Shown: positions 1 to 6,209 of the stretch, piece after piece
Layout of the letters: each line of letters opens with the position of its first letter
Numbering within the stretch: position 1 is the stretch's first letter
Assembly: GCA_026770585.1 (NCBI GenBank)
Contig: MU646779.1
Coordinates: 7,626 to 18,771, forward strand
Origin: Baffinella frigidus
Lineage: Eukaryota > Cryptophyceae > Cryptomonadales > Baffinellaceae
Length of the DNA: 11,146 bases
Direction: 5' to 3'
Notes under the pieces: model-generated
The model's database searches: none
What the model was told of the DNA's origin: nothing
Seen by the model: only the letters and a program-made list of their open reading frames with translations
Program-made: the position numbers and the translations under genes

Positions 1-38
1 CTGCTCGCTCTTTCACGCCTCGAGTCTCTTGCCCACCC

Positions 39-140
39 TACAGGGGTACCTCGCTCATGAGGAAGCCCGCCTGTACATGTACAGCAGCCCAATAAAGCAA
101 TCCTGGGGGGGGGGCGGCTCCATCTGAGCAAGCTATAGCA
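39..140. repeat. G-type foldback element, imperfect copy
   Basis: The left side begins CCTACAGGGGTACC and continues with CGCTCATGAGGAAGC. The right side, read on the other strand, gives TAGCTTGCTCAGATGGAGCC followed by a long C run, so the ends form an imperfect inverted repeat. The same left end recurs at 2885 and 3032. A G run of about 11 bases sits before the right arm. It is probably a decayed miniature foldback element; the exact ends are uncertain. Confidence 0.45.
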
Positions 141-519
141 CCTAGGTGGGTTGGGTGGGGGAAGGTGAAATTTGCAAAGCTGCACCACACGGGAAACACC
201 GTTTTTCTCGGAATTTTTTGGCATTTTTTCCTGCCCCGAAAATTCGCCAGCTCCATTCTCAGGGGGGGTACGAGCTCCAAAGGCCCCAAAAAATTTGCGG
301 CGGGGCCGCCATATTTTTTTTCATTGCCTATGAAAAAAAGCGCTGGGGCCATCATATATTTACTCCCACCGGCGCCTTTTGGTCGGTTTTCTCGCAAATG
401 TCGTTTTGCGAGAAACGACCTGTAGGATACAGGATCCTATGGCGTTCCCTAAACAATTTGTTAAACCCCCAATCGCCCCTGCGATCAGGAACAAAAATGT
501 GGGCCGATAATCCTAAGCA
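141..519. other. Unassigned stretch with small hairpins
   Basis: No gene is supported here. Open frames of 86 to 127 codons exist on both strands but are rich in low-complexity A and T runs and show no family signature. Two inverted repeats are visible: an A/T-rich one near 315-339 (TTTTTCAT..ATGAAAAA) and a stronger one at 381-420, with arms starting GGTCGGTTTTCTCGCAAA, that could fold into a stem of about 17 bp. A short repeat CCTGTAGGATACAGG lies at 419-433. Confidence 0.5.
381..420. repeat. 40-bp inverted repeat
   Basis: The left arm (381-398, GGTCGGTTTTCTCGCAAA) pairs with the right arm (404-420, TTTTGCGAGAAACGACC) with about one base unpaired, leaving a loop of about 5 nt. It is not clearly related to the other families in the window. 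It could be a tiny solo hairpin or the remnant of a longer element. Confidence 0.6.
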
Positions 520-624
520 TATCCCTTAAGTGGCGAGGCGGTCAAAATTGACCGCCAAGAAGCCCTGGGCAGGTCCTAGGGCCCTACCGTAGGGCGTATG
601 GGCCTACTCGCCACTTGAGGGATA
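520..624 (+). mobile_element. Family A miniature inverted-repeat element, copy A1
   Basis: This 105-bp element has 18-bp terminal inverted repeats (TATCCCTTAAGTGGCGAG against one mismatch at the other end). Inside lie three small palindromes: GGCGGTCAAAATTGACCGCC, then CAGGTCCTAGGGCCCTA, then GTAGGGCGTATGGGCCTAC. It is one of seven copies in the window and belongs to the subtype carrying the GGTCAAAATTGACC hairpin. The outermost TA on each side may be a duplicated TA target, which would suit a Tc1/mariner-like parent. No coding capacity is present, so movement would need a transposase encoded elsewhere. Confidence 0.8.
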
Positions 625-678
625 AGGATACATGTACACGCAGGCCTGAGTACGAAGGCGACCGCAGGATCGCGCGAG

Positions 679-967
679 TATACCCCTTATGTGGCGAGAC
701 AGTTCTGGATGCCTTTCGTTTCAATGAAATTTACTACACACGCGTGTAGTAAAGTGAATGGTGCGGACGAGGGTTTCCCGGGGCTAAAAAATCAGGGGTT
801 TCTCGGATCGTTAAGCTCCAATTATTCAATTTGTTCAGCTTAGCGAGCCTGACAAGCTGATTATTTTTCTAAATTTTTCCGTTCAGGGACGGCCGAGCCC
901 AAAAATGTCAAAGTCGACATTTTGACGAAGTGACGACTTGAGGCGGCGCAGGCACATAAGGGTTATA
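679..967. mobile_element. Possible 289-bp element with A-like ends
   Basis: The left end reads TATACCCCTTATGTGGCGAG. The right end on the opposite strand reads TATAACCCTTATGTGCCTG, giving about 15 bp of matching inverted ends that resemble family A ends. The interior contains a perfect stem (730-753) like the core of family D hairpins, and a second repeat AAAATGTC..GACATTTT near 903-922. It may be a longer relative of family A or two unrelated A-like ends; there is no second copy to decide. Confidence 0.4.
730..753. repeat. Palindrome TTTACTACAC..GTGTAGTAAA
   Basis: Two perfect 10-bp arms, TTTACTACAC and GTGTAGTAAA, flank a 4-nt loop. The flanks CAATGAAA and GTGAATG resemble decayed ends of the family D hairpins (ATTACTACAC..GTGTAGTAAT). 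It is probably an internally deleted D-type element. Confidence 0.55.
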
Positions 968-1608
968 TAAAGATACGCCTCTGCCACTCGAGGCTGGAAA
1001 GGGGAGCATTTTAAATGTGGGGTTGTTAAACTTTGTACCAGTCACGGGCGGGTTTGGTCACGTACCCGCTCGAAAGCGAGCAGGTGGGGCAAATAACCTA
1101 ACGATTTATGTGAAAATTACTACACATCCCTTCACTTGTCAAGGACTTGTAAAGTAATATTTTTTAAAATAGTCACATTTCGAGTGGTGGGACGTCTCTG
1201 CCGCCGCCGATTTCAAATTTTCGAAAAAAATGTTCACTGTTTCACCGAGCCCTCGCTCTCCTCTATATTTTTCAGTATTACACCTTTTTGATTTGACATA
1301 GCAAAACAGTGTTCACTGTTTTACCAAGCCCTCGCTCTTCTCTATCCTCTAGCCGGTTTTATAGGATTATAATCACTTTAGTTGGAGCCATTTATACGAC
1401 CTTTGGCCTGTAGTAAAGATCTCAAGATTTCATCGCAGCTCGAATTTTTTTAGCAGATTCTGGAGCTGAAGGCCAAATCTCGAGGATCTGCGCTTTCAGA
1501 TTTCAAAAAGGATGAAATTTAGGGGTGAAATTCAGCAGAATACCGGTAACCTCCATTTATGACTTACGAAATGAAACCGGCTAGAGGATATATTTGTCAG
1601 TATAACAT
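968..1608. other. Gene-poor stretch with one direct repeat
   Basis: No gene is supported. A 36-bp direct repeat starting TGTTCACTGTTT lies at 1231-1266 and again at 1310-1345, with about four differences and a 79-bp period. The second copy is joined to an inverted AAAACAGTG, making AAAACAGTG..CACTGTTTT at 1303-1322. A D-like fragment, GTGAAAATTACTACAC, lies near 1110-1125. Confidence 0.55.
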
Positions 1609-1819
1609 CTGCCGGGGCCTTGCGATGTCAGAAGGTACAGTACGAAGCTTCGTAGGCCTCTCTATCCTTACGGTGGTCCTGGGGGGGGGCGATACCGGGG
1701 CCGCGACAAGCATGGCTTCTTTGCAGAACCAGTTCCGGTGTCCGCCTATGTTGGGAGCTCGAAGAACCTAAAGGATCTAAAGGATATCTTTTTGATCTGA
1801 CATCGCACGGCCCCGGCAG
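1609..1819. mobile_element. E-type element with 23-bp inverted ends
   Basis: The left end (1609-1631) and right end (1797-1819) are inverted copies of a 23-bp sequence beginning CTGCCGGGGCC, with a single mismatch. Between them lie a perfect 14-bp palindrome TACGAAGCTTCGTA (1641-1654), a G-type segment GGTGGTCCT plus a G run, and the E repeat (about 1709-1784, with CCGCCTATGTTGGGAGCT). The right end sequence recurs at 7724-7750 downstream of another E copy. A short plus-strand frame reading MASLQN..PPMLGARRT crosses the E repeat, but its variation between copies does not look coding. Confidence 0.6.
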
Positions 1820-1892
1820 GTGGTACCGCACGCGACTCGGGGGCGTTTTCAAATTCAAATCTGCGATCTTAGATCTACAGGGGTATCTGGGC

Positions 1893-1996
1893 TATCCCTT
1901 AAGTGGCGGACGGGCGATTAATCGCCCTAACTCGCCCTAGGCAGGTCCTAGGGGCCTACCGTAGGGCGTATGAGCCTACTCGCCACTCAAGGGTTA
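1893..1996 (+). mobile_element. Family A element, copy A2
   Basis: The left end is TATCCCTTAAGTGGCG and the right end is CGCCACTCAAGGGTTA. The core CCCTAGGCAGGTCCTAGG and GTAGGGCGTATGAGCCTAC match the other copies. In place of the GGTCAAAATTGACC hairpin of A1 it carries GGGCGATTAATCGCCC followed by TAACTCGCCC, which defines the second subtype, shared with A5 and A7. It lies immediately inside the left arm of the outer inverted repeat. Confidence 0.8.
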
Positions 1997-2029
1997 AGAA
2001 CACGGGTGCTCCGACATCGGGCGGTGTCT

Positions 2030-2104
2030 GTTTTCTTAAATTAGTACCAGAGAGTTGACTAAACGCAAGATTTAGTCAACCCTATGGTACTAAATTAAGA
2101 AAAC
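2030..2104. repeat. 75-bp palindrome (F)
   Basis: Two 34-bp arms match at 31 positions around a 7-nt centre (CGCAAGA). The outer end is GTTTTCTTAA, which also occurs within the arms of the large palindrome at 9582-9731, so the two may be distantly related. No target duplication is obvious. Confidence 0.7.
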
Positions 2105-2285
2105 GGGGGGGCCAAATCCGGTCTGTGTCCTTAAGTTCTGGTTTCTTATAGCCCAGATACCCCTGTACCGTAGAACCAAGACATCTTTTAGCCCCAACAA
2201 GATCGCACATCTGGGAGATCTAAGATCTTGATTGCCAGGATTTGAGGTCCACGTTTGACAGCAAACCGGGCTGTACAACTAGTTG

Positions 2286-2390
2286 TATCCCTTAAGTGAC
2301 CAGTAGGCTCATACGCCCTACGGTAGGGCCCTAGGACCTGCCTAGGACCTCTTGGGCTGCAAATTTGACGGCCTGGTCACTTGAGGGATA
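2286..2390 (-). mobile_element. Family A element, copy A3
   Basis: The ends are TATCCCTTAAGTGACCAG and CTGGTCACTTGAGGGATA, 105 bp apart, and the core lies in the opposite orientation to A1. Both ends carry the same change (GACC instead of GGCGA), so the two terminal repeats resemble each other more than those of other copies. That points to co-evolving or gene-converted ends. It has a decayed GGTCAAAATTGACC-type hairpin (GGGCTGCAAATTTGACGGCC). TA flanks both ends. Confidence 0.8.
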
Positions 2391-2740
2391 GTATGTACAG
2401 GTGGCTGTACAGTCTATATCTATTGTACTCAGCTTTCCTGGTACTAAACTCCCTGTGACCGCAGGTACTAAGATTACTGATTACTAAATTTATTAAAGAG
2501 GGTTCGCCGTTATTGCCTAACCCGTGCCATTACCAGACTATGATCGGTCCATAAGTCGGCGTTCAACAGGACCCAAGTCTCATCCAGTCTTTTTCGAAGG
2601 ACGGAACCCCACTTAAAGATTTCCTCTTGAAGGTGGCCATGTGGGGTTCGATCCGTAATAAACGCATTTTATCTCGCCCCCCCCCACTCCACCCCGCATT
2701 TCACATTCCCGCCCCACCACTCATCCCTACACGCCCCCCC
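2391..2740. other. No gene seen; C-rich stretch
   Basis: Nothing coding is supported. The start repeats GGCTGTACA on both sides of A3 (near 2268 and 2403), suggesting A3 entered a small repeat. A GGTTCGATCC motif at 2645 resembles a pol III B box but has no matching tRNA arms. From 2676 the sequence is a C-rich tract without visible structure. Confidence 0.45.
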
Positions 2741-2843
2741 ATCCCTTAAGTAACCAGTAGGCGCATACGCCCTACCGTAGGGCCCTAGGACCTGCCTAGG
2801 ACCTCTTGGCGGTCAATTTCGACCGCCTCGCCACTGAAGGGAT
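2741..2843 (-). mobile_element. Family A element, copy A4
   Basis: It runs from ATCCCTTAAGTAACCAGTAG to CGCCTCGCCACTGAAGGGAT. The core is CCTACCGTAGGGCCCTAGG, and the subtype hairpin is GGCGGTCAATTTCGACCGCC, as in A1. Unlike A1 and A3 it is not flanked by TA on both sides (C on the left, G on the right), so the target duplication has either decayed or is not strictly TA. Confidence 0.78.
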
Positions 2844-2884
2844 GCGAACCTCAGAGGGGGCTCGACTCTATTAGAAAAGGCCCC

Positions 2885-3031
2885 CCTACAGGGGTACCTT
2901 GCTCACGAGGAGCCCCCCACCCCAGGACCCTACAGCAGGCCTATCTACGGCCCTGCGGTGGTCTTGAAGGGGGGGGGGGGGGCGGCTTCTTGTACACGAG
3001 GTACCACCCTACACTGTAGCATGACCAGCGG
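2885..3031. repeat. G-type foldback element, copy 2
   Basis: The left end CCTACAGGGGTACC continues TTGCTCACGAGGAGCC. The right side, read in reverse, gives CTACAGTGTAGGGTGGTACC, then CTCGTGTACAAGAAGCCG, then a C run and ACCACCGCAGGGCC. The arms therefore match imperfectly over about 60 bp. It stands directly beside the next G copy, in tandem. Confidence 0.5.
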
Positions 3032-3033
3032 CC

Positions 3034-3153
3034 TACAGGGGTACCTTGCTCATAAGAAAGCGCCCCCCCCCTAGGACCACCATAGGGCCCGAGGCATAGG
3101 CCTACTGTAGGGTCCTAGGGGGTGGCGCTTTCTTATGAGCGAGGCACCCCTGT
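3034..3153. repeat. G-type foldback element, best copy
   Basis: The left arm (3034-3085) runs TACAGGGGTACCTTGC, then TCATAAGAAAGCGCC, a C run and CTAGGACCACC. The right arm (3100-3153) is its near-complete reverse complement, ending GAGCGAGGCACCCCTGTA. The stem could exceed 45 bp, with a loop of about 14 nt. The TAGGACC and CCTACTGTAGGG words also occur in families A, B and C. Confidence 0.7.
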
Positions 3154-3231
3154 ACACTGATCCTAGGGGGCGTGGGGGCCTTGCGTTCCAGACCCCCCCC
3201 TGCCTCCCGCACATGCGCACACCTCACTACT

Positions 3232-3335
3232 TATCCCTTAAGTGGCGAGTAGGCGCATACGCCCTACCGTAGGACCCTAGGACCTGCCTAGGGCGAGTTA
3301 GGGCGAATATTCACCCTATGGCCACTCAAGGGATG
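3232..3335 (-). mobile_element. Family A element, copy A5
   Basis: The left end is TATCCCTTAAGTGGCGAG and the right end GGCCACTCAAGGGAT. The subtype hairpin is AGGGCGAATATTCACCCTA, a decayed form of the A2 hairpin. The sequence to its left (CTCACTACTT) is repeated to its right (CTCACCACTT, 3341-3350). Together with the preceding GCG this could be an imperfect 10 to 18-bp flanking duplication. Confidence 0.78.
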
Positions 3336-3352
3336 CGTAGCTCACCACTTCT

Positions 3353-3432
3353 ATCCCAAGAGGTCCTAGGCAGGTCCTAGGGCCCTACGGTAGGGCGTAT
3401 GCGCCTACTGGCCACGCACCTCGCCACTTAAG
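3353..3432 (+). mobile_element. Family A element, truncated copy A6
   Basis: It starts ATCCCAAGAGGTCCTAGG, jumping from the terminal bases straight into the core, so the left arm and subtype hairpin are missing. The rest (CAGGTCCTAGGGCCCTAC, GTAGGGCGTATGCGCCTACT) is intact to GGCCAC. A second end, CTCGCCACTTAAG, follows at 3420-3432 without the final GGGAT. It lies in opposite orientation to A5, 17 bp away, so the pair makes a larger palindrome. Confidence 0.65.
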
Positions 3433-3435
3433 CGC

Positions 3436-3543
3436 GCACGGGCATGCATAAGTTGACCTCCTGAGGTACCACGCGTCAACTTCCGTTAACTTTCGGTAGT
3501 ACCCGCACGGCAACTTCCAGAGAAGCGTCAACTTTTGACGACA
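3436..3543. repeat. Cluster of inverted and direct GTCAACTT repeats
   Basis: AAGTTGAC occurs at 3451 in inverted orientation, and GTCAACTT or a variant recurs near 3476, 3508 and 3529, ending in the palindrome CGTCAACTTTTGACG at about 3527-3541. The cluster lies directly upstream of the nested palindrome at 3568-3686, which also contains GTCAAC words. Its nature is unknown. Confidence 0.4.
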
Positions 3544-3567
3544 CGCGGAATCGGAGCCGTTTCAAAT

Positions 3568-3686
3568 CCTGGAGGGGACTTATGGGCGAATCTAAGTCAA
3601 CTCCCCACAGATGCGCCCGGATTCCGGGCGCATTTTCATGGGGTTGACTTAAGAAATCACGGATTTGCCCATAAGTTGCCTCCAGG
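3568..3686. repeat. 119-bp nested palindrome
   Basis: The outer arms begin CCTGGAGGGGACTTATGGGC on the left and end GCCCATAAGTTGCCTCCAGG on the right. They continue inward through TAAGTCAACTCCCC and GGGGTTGACTTA, with an extra 8 bp in the right arm. The centre is a separate hairpin, ATGCGCCCGG..CCGGGCGCAT, at about 3611-3632. It is probably a miniature element with a second hairpin in its loop. Confidence 0.65.
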
Positions 3687-3768
3687 GCGGAGGCGGGCCT
3701 ATCACCCCCCCCCTCTCGGTCTTGATACCCTAGCCGGTTTCTGCGGCGATCCTCTGCACCGGGGGGCT

Positions 3769-3938
3769 TGATGCGATCCGAAAGGACGCAGAAACCGCGC
3801 CCCCCCTAGGACCACCATACATGTAGCTGGCAGTGTTCGCTTGGATATTTTGACGTTTTGAGGAAGCAGGGCCTTCCTGCAGAACCAGTTGCAGCGTCCG
3901 CCTATGTTGGGAGTTAAAAGAACCCAAAGGACCTAAAT
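3769..3938 (+). repeat. E repeat, copy 2, split by a G-type segment
   Basis: The repeat begins TGATGCGATCCGAAAGGACG and resumes after about 70 bp with AAGCAGGGCCTTCCTGCAG and CCGCCTATGTTGGGAGTT. The intervening DNA contains CCCCCCCTAGGACCACCAT, the core word of the G foldbacks. Comparison with the uninterrupted copy at 7613-7702 shows the break falls within the AAAGGAAGC region. The end runs directly into the B1 element. Confidence 0.5.
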
Positions 3939-4069
3939 AACCCTTAAGCGATCAGACCTACGACCCTACGGTAGGCAACCCGTAGGAACATAGGGGGGGT
4001 TCCTACGGCTAAGGTAACCGGAAATGGTTTGATCCTGAAGTTTTTTTCCCTGCGTAGCCCGCTGTGTGG
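3936..4069 (+). mobile_element. Family B element, copy B1
   Basis: It begins AATAACCCTTAAGCGATCAG, followed by ACCTACGACCCTACGGTAGG and CAACCCGTAGGAACATAGGG. It ends CTGCGTAGCCCGCTGTGTGG, the complement of the CCACACAGCGGGCTACG end seen at B3 and B4. The outer left end (CCACACAGCGG...) is missing, replaced by the E repeat. The CCTTAAGCG word near its left resembles the family A end CCTTAAGTGGCG. Confidence 0.6.
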
Positions 4070-4124
4070 GAGTGGAGGCGGGCCTATCGCGGGCCGACCG
4101 ACGCGACGCGGGGCCCTTTGAGCG

Positions 4125-4445
4125 AGAGGGACTCGAGCGAGATCTGGTGCACCCCGAGGATCTCCTCCCATAACCTGGTGTTTGTGATGAGCCTCAGGAT
4201 AACCTGTTCAACACAGCGGACTTCGAGAGGATTTTGAATAACCCCTAAGCGATAAGACCTACGACCCTACGGTAGGCAACCCGTAGGGGCATAGGGTTGT
4301 TCCTACGGATGTCTGTTAGAGGGACTCGAGCGAGATCTGGTGCACCCCGAGGATCTCCTCCCATAACCTGTTGGTGGTGAGGAGCCTCAGGATAACCTGT
4401 TATTTGTGAGGAGCCTCAGGATACCCTAGATCTCCTCCCATAACC
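4125..4445 (+). repeat. H repeats: 53-bp perfect direct repeat and satellites
   Basis: A 53-bp stretch starting AGAGGGACTCGAGCGAGATC is identical at 4125-4177 and 4318-4370, 193 bp apart. It is followed by shorter units GAGGAGCCTCAGGATAACCT near 4187, 4379 and 4408, and by two further copies of ATCTCCTCCCATAACCTG or its end. B2 sits inside this array, between the two long copies, so duplication of an H-plus-B block or insertion of B2 into H are both possible. Confidence 0.7.
4210..4311 (+). mobile_element. Family B element, copy B2, right end missing
   Basis: The left end ACACAGCGGACTTCGAGAGG leads into ATTTTGAATAACCCCTAAGC and the B core (ACCCTACGGTAGGCAACCCG, GTAGGGGCATAGGG). It stops after TTCCTACGGATG, and the GTAGCCCGCTGTGTGG end is absent. 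It is close in sequence to B4, which is complete. Confidence 0.6.
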
Positions 4446-4558
4446 TGTCCGACGATTTTTAATTTATTTACTTGATATTTAATATATTTACGGTTCAGGG
4501 GGTTTGGGGTTTGGGGTTGAGGGTGTCGAAGACCATAACCTGTTTGCACACGGCGTTG
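4446..4558. other. A/T-rich spacer and short telomere-like tract
   Basis: A run rich in ATTTA words (4456-4492) is followed by GGGGGTTTGGGGTTTGGGGT, a decayed TTTAGGG-like tract, then GACCATAACCTG, which repeats the H unit ending. No coding signal is seen. Confidence 0.45.
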
Positions 4559-4690
4559 CCACACAGCGGGCTACGAAGGGATTTCGTGAATAACCCATAC
4601 GTGAATGCTCCGTAGGACCCTACGGTAGGCCATCCGTAGGCCTACGGTAGGCCATCAGTAGGGGCATAGGTTTGCCCGCAGCTTTAGTTC
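4559..4690 (+). mobile_element. Family B element, copy B3, divergent
   Basis: It begins with the canonical CCACACAGCGGGCTACGAAG and GGATTTCGTGAATAACCC. The interior contains a duplicated CCTACGGTAGGCCATC motif (4620-4665) and GTAGGGGCATAGG. The matching right terminus is not seen before palindrome C1 begins at 4705, so it is probably truncated or carries C1 inside it. Confidence 0.5.
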
Positions 4691-4704
4691 CTGTCACGTT
4701 CGTA

Positions 4705-4860
4705 GGGTAACGGCCTGAAAATAGGGTATTTAGGCGTACGGCATTGCCTAGGACCTCCTACCGTAGGCCGAGGGATCCTAGGACCAAAAAGTCTCGGCCT
4801 ACGGCACGAGGTCCTAGGCAATCCCGTAGGCCTAACCATCCCATTTTCAGGCAGTTACCC
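4705..4860. mobile_element. 156-bp palindromic element (C1)
   Basis: Two 68-bp arms (4705-4772 and 4793-4860) are inverted copies with roughly a dozen differences and frame a 20-nt centre. The outer end is GGGTAACGGCCTGAAAATAG, and the inner ends meet at GTAGGCCGAG..CTCGGCCTACGG. The arms contain GCCTAGGACCTC, a word shared with family A. No target duplication is evident. Confidence 0.7.
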
Positions 4861-4889
4861 CATTAACGTCCGGACAGAAAATAATACAG

Positions 4890-5000
4890 GGGCTACTCGA
4901 AATTAAGGGCACGTACCGCCTTAGGGCCCTACAGTAGAGTTAGTCCTAGGAGCATAGGACCACCCTAGGGGCGGTGCGAGTCCTGAATTTCGAGTAGCCC
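4890..5000. mobile_element. 111-bp palindromic element (C2)
   Basis: The ends GGGCTACTCGAAATT and AATTTCGAGTAGCCC are perfect 15-bp inverted copies, and pairing continues inward through ACCGCC..GGGCGGT. The middle contains TAGTCCTAGGAGCATAGGACC, written here only as two overlapping palindromes on CCTAGGA and TCCTA. It differs in its ends from C1 but shares the CCTAGG vocabulary. Confidence 0.7.
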
Positions 5001-5188
5001 ATGTAGGACGCTTGTGACACTGGAGCCATTATAGCTCTTGTCTCTGAGGCGGGCCCGTTTCTTAAGGCTCATAGACTTTTGTATCACTCAACTCAAGGCT
5101 CAAGGGCCTGTTTTAGGACCTGTATCGAGAGTAATGAAGAAGAAGAAGAAGCGGGGACGCGACTCTCATCTCCACAAAAGTATTAATG
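5001..5188. other. Unassigned spacer with a GAA microsatellite
   Basis: No gene is supported. A short GAA/AAG run lies at about 5136-5151. A plus-strand frame of 72 codons starting at 5038 crosses the run and ends inside a D hairpin, so it is not believed. The spacer carries the end of the array that starts at 5189. Confidence 0.4.
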
Positions 5189-5281
5189 AATTGCTTTTGG
5201 TGCAACGAAATTTACCACACAAACGCTTTACTATTACTTTTATGAGCAAATCGTGAAGTAATTTTCGTTGCCAAAAGCAAT
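5189..5281. mobile_element. Family D hairpin D1 with extended arms
   Basis: The core (5203-5270) runs CAACGAAATTTACCACAC to TAATTTTCGTTG. Outside it the arms continue as ATTGCTTTTGG and CCAAAAGCAAT, so the inverted repeat extends to 93 bp. It is the most diverged D copy inside, where CTTTACTATTACTTTTATG replaces the usual interior. Confidence 0.7.
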
Positions 5282-5344
5282 ACTTGTATGGAGATTAACT
5301 CACTTCCCCTCTTGGACGTTGAAGGCCGCGCGGTATTCAAACGC

Positions 5345-5412
5345 CAACGAAAATTACTACACAACTGCTTCACTACTGCTGATATGATCCAACCGTGTAG
5401 TAATTTTCGTTG
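5345..5412. mobile_element. Family D hairpin D2
   Basis: A 68-bp element with ends CAACGAAAATTACTACAC and GTGTAGTAATTTTCGTTG, forming an 18-bp perfect stem. The inside is AACTGCTTCACTACTGCTGA followed by TATGATCCAACC. The flank on its right, ACAGGAAAGGATGAACAAAT, is shared with D7. Confidence 0.8.
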
Positions 5413-5469
5413 ACAGGAAAGGATGAACAAATAAATTCTCTCACTGGCGCTTCGCCACGTATTCAGCGC

Positions 5470-5537
5470 CAACGAAAATTACTACACCACCGTTTCACTA
5501 CTGCTAATATGATCCAACTGTGTAGTAATTTTCGTTG
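5470..5537. mobile_element. Family D hairpin D3
   Basis: The same 18-bp ends as D2, 68 bp long, interior CACCGTTTCACTACTGCTAA. The DNA to its right differs from D2 (CTTTTTTACAATTTCCTCTC), containing a small repeat CTCAGAGGA..TCAGAGGA, so the spacer of this unit was replaced or extended. Confidence 0.8.
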
Positions 5538-5659
5538 ACTTTTTTACAATTTCCTCTCAGAGGATTTTTTCAGAGGACTGTTTTATAATTTTCTTTGAAG
5601 GAAAAGGACGCGACTCACTTCCCCTCGTGGACGTGGAACGCCGCGCGGCGCTTCGCCGC

Positions 5660-5736
5660 CAATGAAAATTACCACACGACTGCTTTACTACTAATAATAT
5701 GGTGAATATGGTCCAACCGTGTAGTAAGTTTCGTCG
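5660..5736. mobile_element. Family D hairpin D4
   Basis: A 77-bp copy with ends CAATGAAAATTACCACAC and GTGTAGTAAGTTTCGTCG. An extra TAATATGGTGAA in the middle makes it longer than the others. The CAATG start matches D8. It directly abuts the exon-like piece on its left (..CTTCGCCGC). Confidence 0.75.
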
Positions 5737-5855
5737 ACAGAAAAGGATTAACACATGAATTCTCTCACGGCTGAGACATGTACATAAAGGTGATACTCAC
5801 TTCCCCTGTGGAGATTGAAGGCCGCGCGGCACTTCGCCGCGTATTCTGTCGCCAG

Positions 5856-5993
5856 CCGCTACCGAGCGAGGACGGGACACAATTTTGAAAACTTTAACCT
5901 GAATGCTCAAGGAAATGGACTTTTAAAATGAAAAGCCAGGACCGGAATCCCGGTCCTGACTGTCTTATATGTGCCGAGTTGGCTCGACAGCGG
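5856..5993. mobile_element. 138-bp element inserted in an exon copy
   Basis: The ends CCGCTACCGAGC and GCTCGACAGCGG form a 12-bp inverted repeat with two mismatches. The flanks read GTCGCCAG on the left and AGAGGCTTCTTCG on the right. The uninterrupted copies at 6389 and 6511 read GTCGCCAGCAGAGG across the same point, so this is a clear insertion, possibly with an AG duplication. The inside holds a perfect hairpin CAGGACCGG..CCGGTCCTG (5937-5958). Confidence 0.65.
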
Positions 5994-6024
5994 AGAGGCT
6001 TCTTCGTGCCCTCCTCGTTGCCGC

Positions 6025-6136
6025 CAACGAAAATTACCACACAACTGCTTTTTACTACCACTTATATGGTCCAACCGTGTGGTAATTTTCGTCAACACTT
6101 TTTTCGTGTGCTGCAATCGTGTAGTAATTTTCGTTG
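6025..6136. mobile_element. Family D hairpins D5 and D6, fused
   Basis: D5 (6025-6093) has ends CAACGAAAATTACCACAC and GTGTGGTAATTTTCGTC. It is followed after a few bases by a second right half (GCAATCGTGTAGTAATTTTC, 6113-6132, then GTTG). The left part of D6 is missing, which suggests unequal exchange between neighbouring units. Confidence 0.7.
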
Positions 6137-6209
6137 ACAGGAAAGGACGAGACGCACTTGCCCTCGTGGACATTGAAGGCCGCCCGGCGCTTCGCCGCGT
6201 ATTCAGCGC

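Larger units (their letters stand above)
1865..2227. repeat. Outer inverted repeat enclosing A2 and a palindrome
   Basis: The left arm at 1865-1895 includes AGATCTACAGGGGTATCTGG. Its complement appears on the right as ATAGCCCAGATACCCCTGTA (2148-2167) and then AGATCTAAGATC (2216-2227). Between these two right-hand pieces lie about 48 bp absent from the left arm, so the right arm has gained, or the left arm has lost, that segment. Element A2 and the F palindrome sit between the arms. Confidence 0.6.

Noticed and set aside
38-529. Frames of 119 and 127 codons near the left edge
   Set aside because: They overlap on opposite strands, include G-type repeat DNA and low-complexity runs, and have no recognisable motif.
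1068-1081. GCTCG..CGAGC hairpin
   Set aside because: A 5-bp stem is expected by chance and has no second copy.
1559-1771. Short plus-strand frame over the E repeat as a conserved peptide
   Set aside because: Copies 2 to 4 change residues freely, and the differences show no third-position preference.
2560-2670. tRNA or SINE promoter suggested by GGTTCGATCC
   Set aside because: There is no T-arm pairing, no acceptor stem and no A box at the right distance.
5136-5151. GAA microsatellite as a feature of interest
   Set aside because: Only about five units, common by chance in eukaryotic DNA.
5937-5958. Bacterial-type intrinsic terminator (9-bp GC stem)
   Set aside because: No U-run follows, no bacterial gene is near, and it lies inside an inverted-repeat element.
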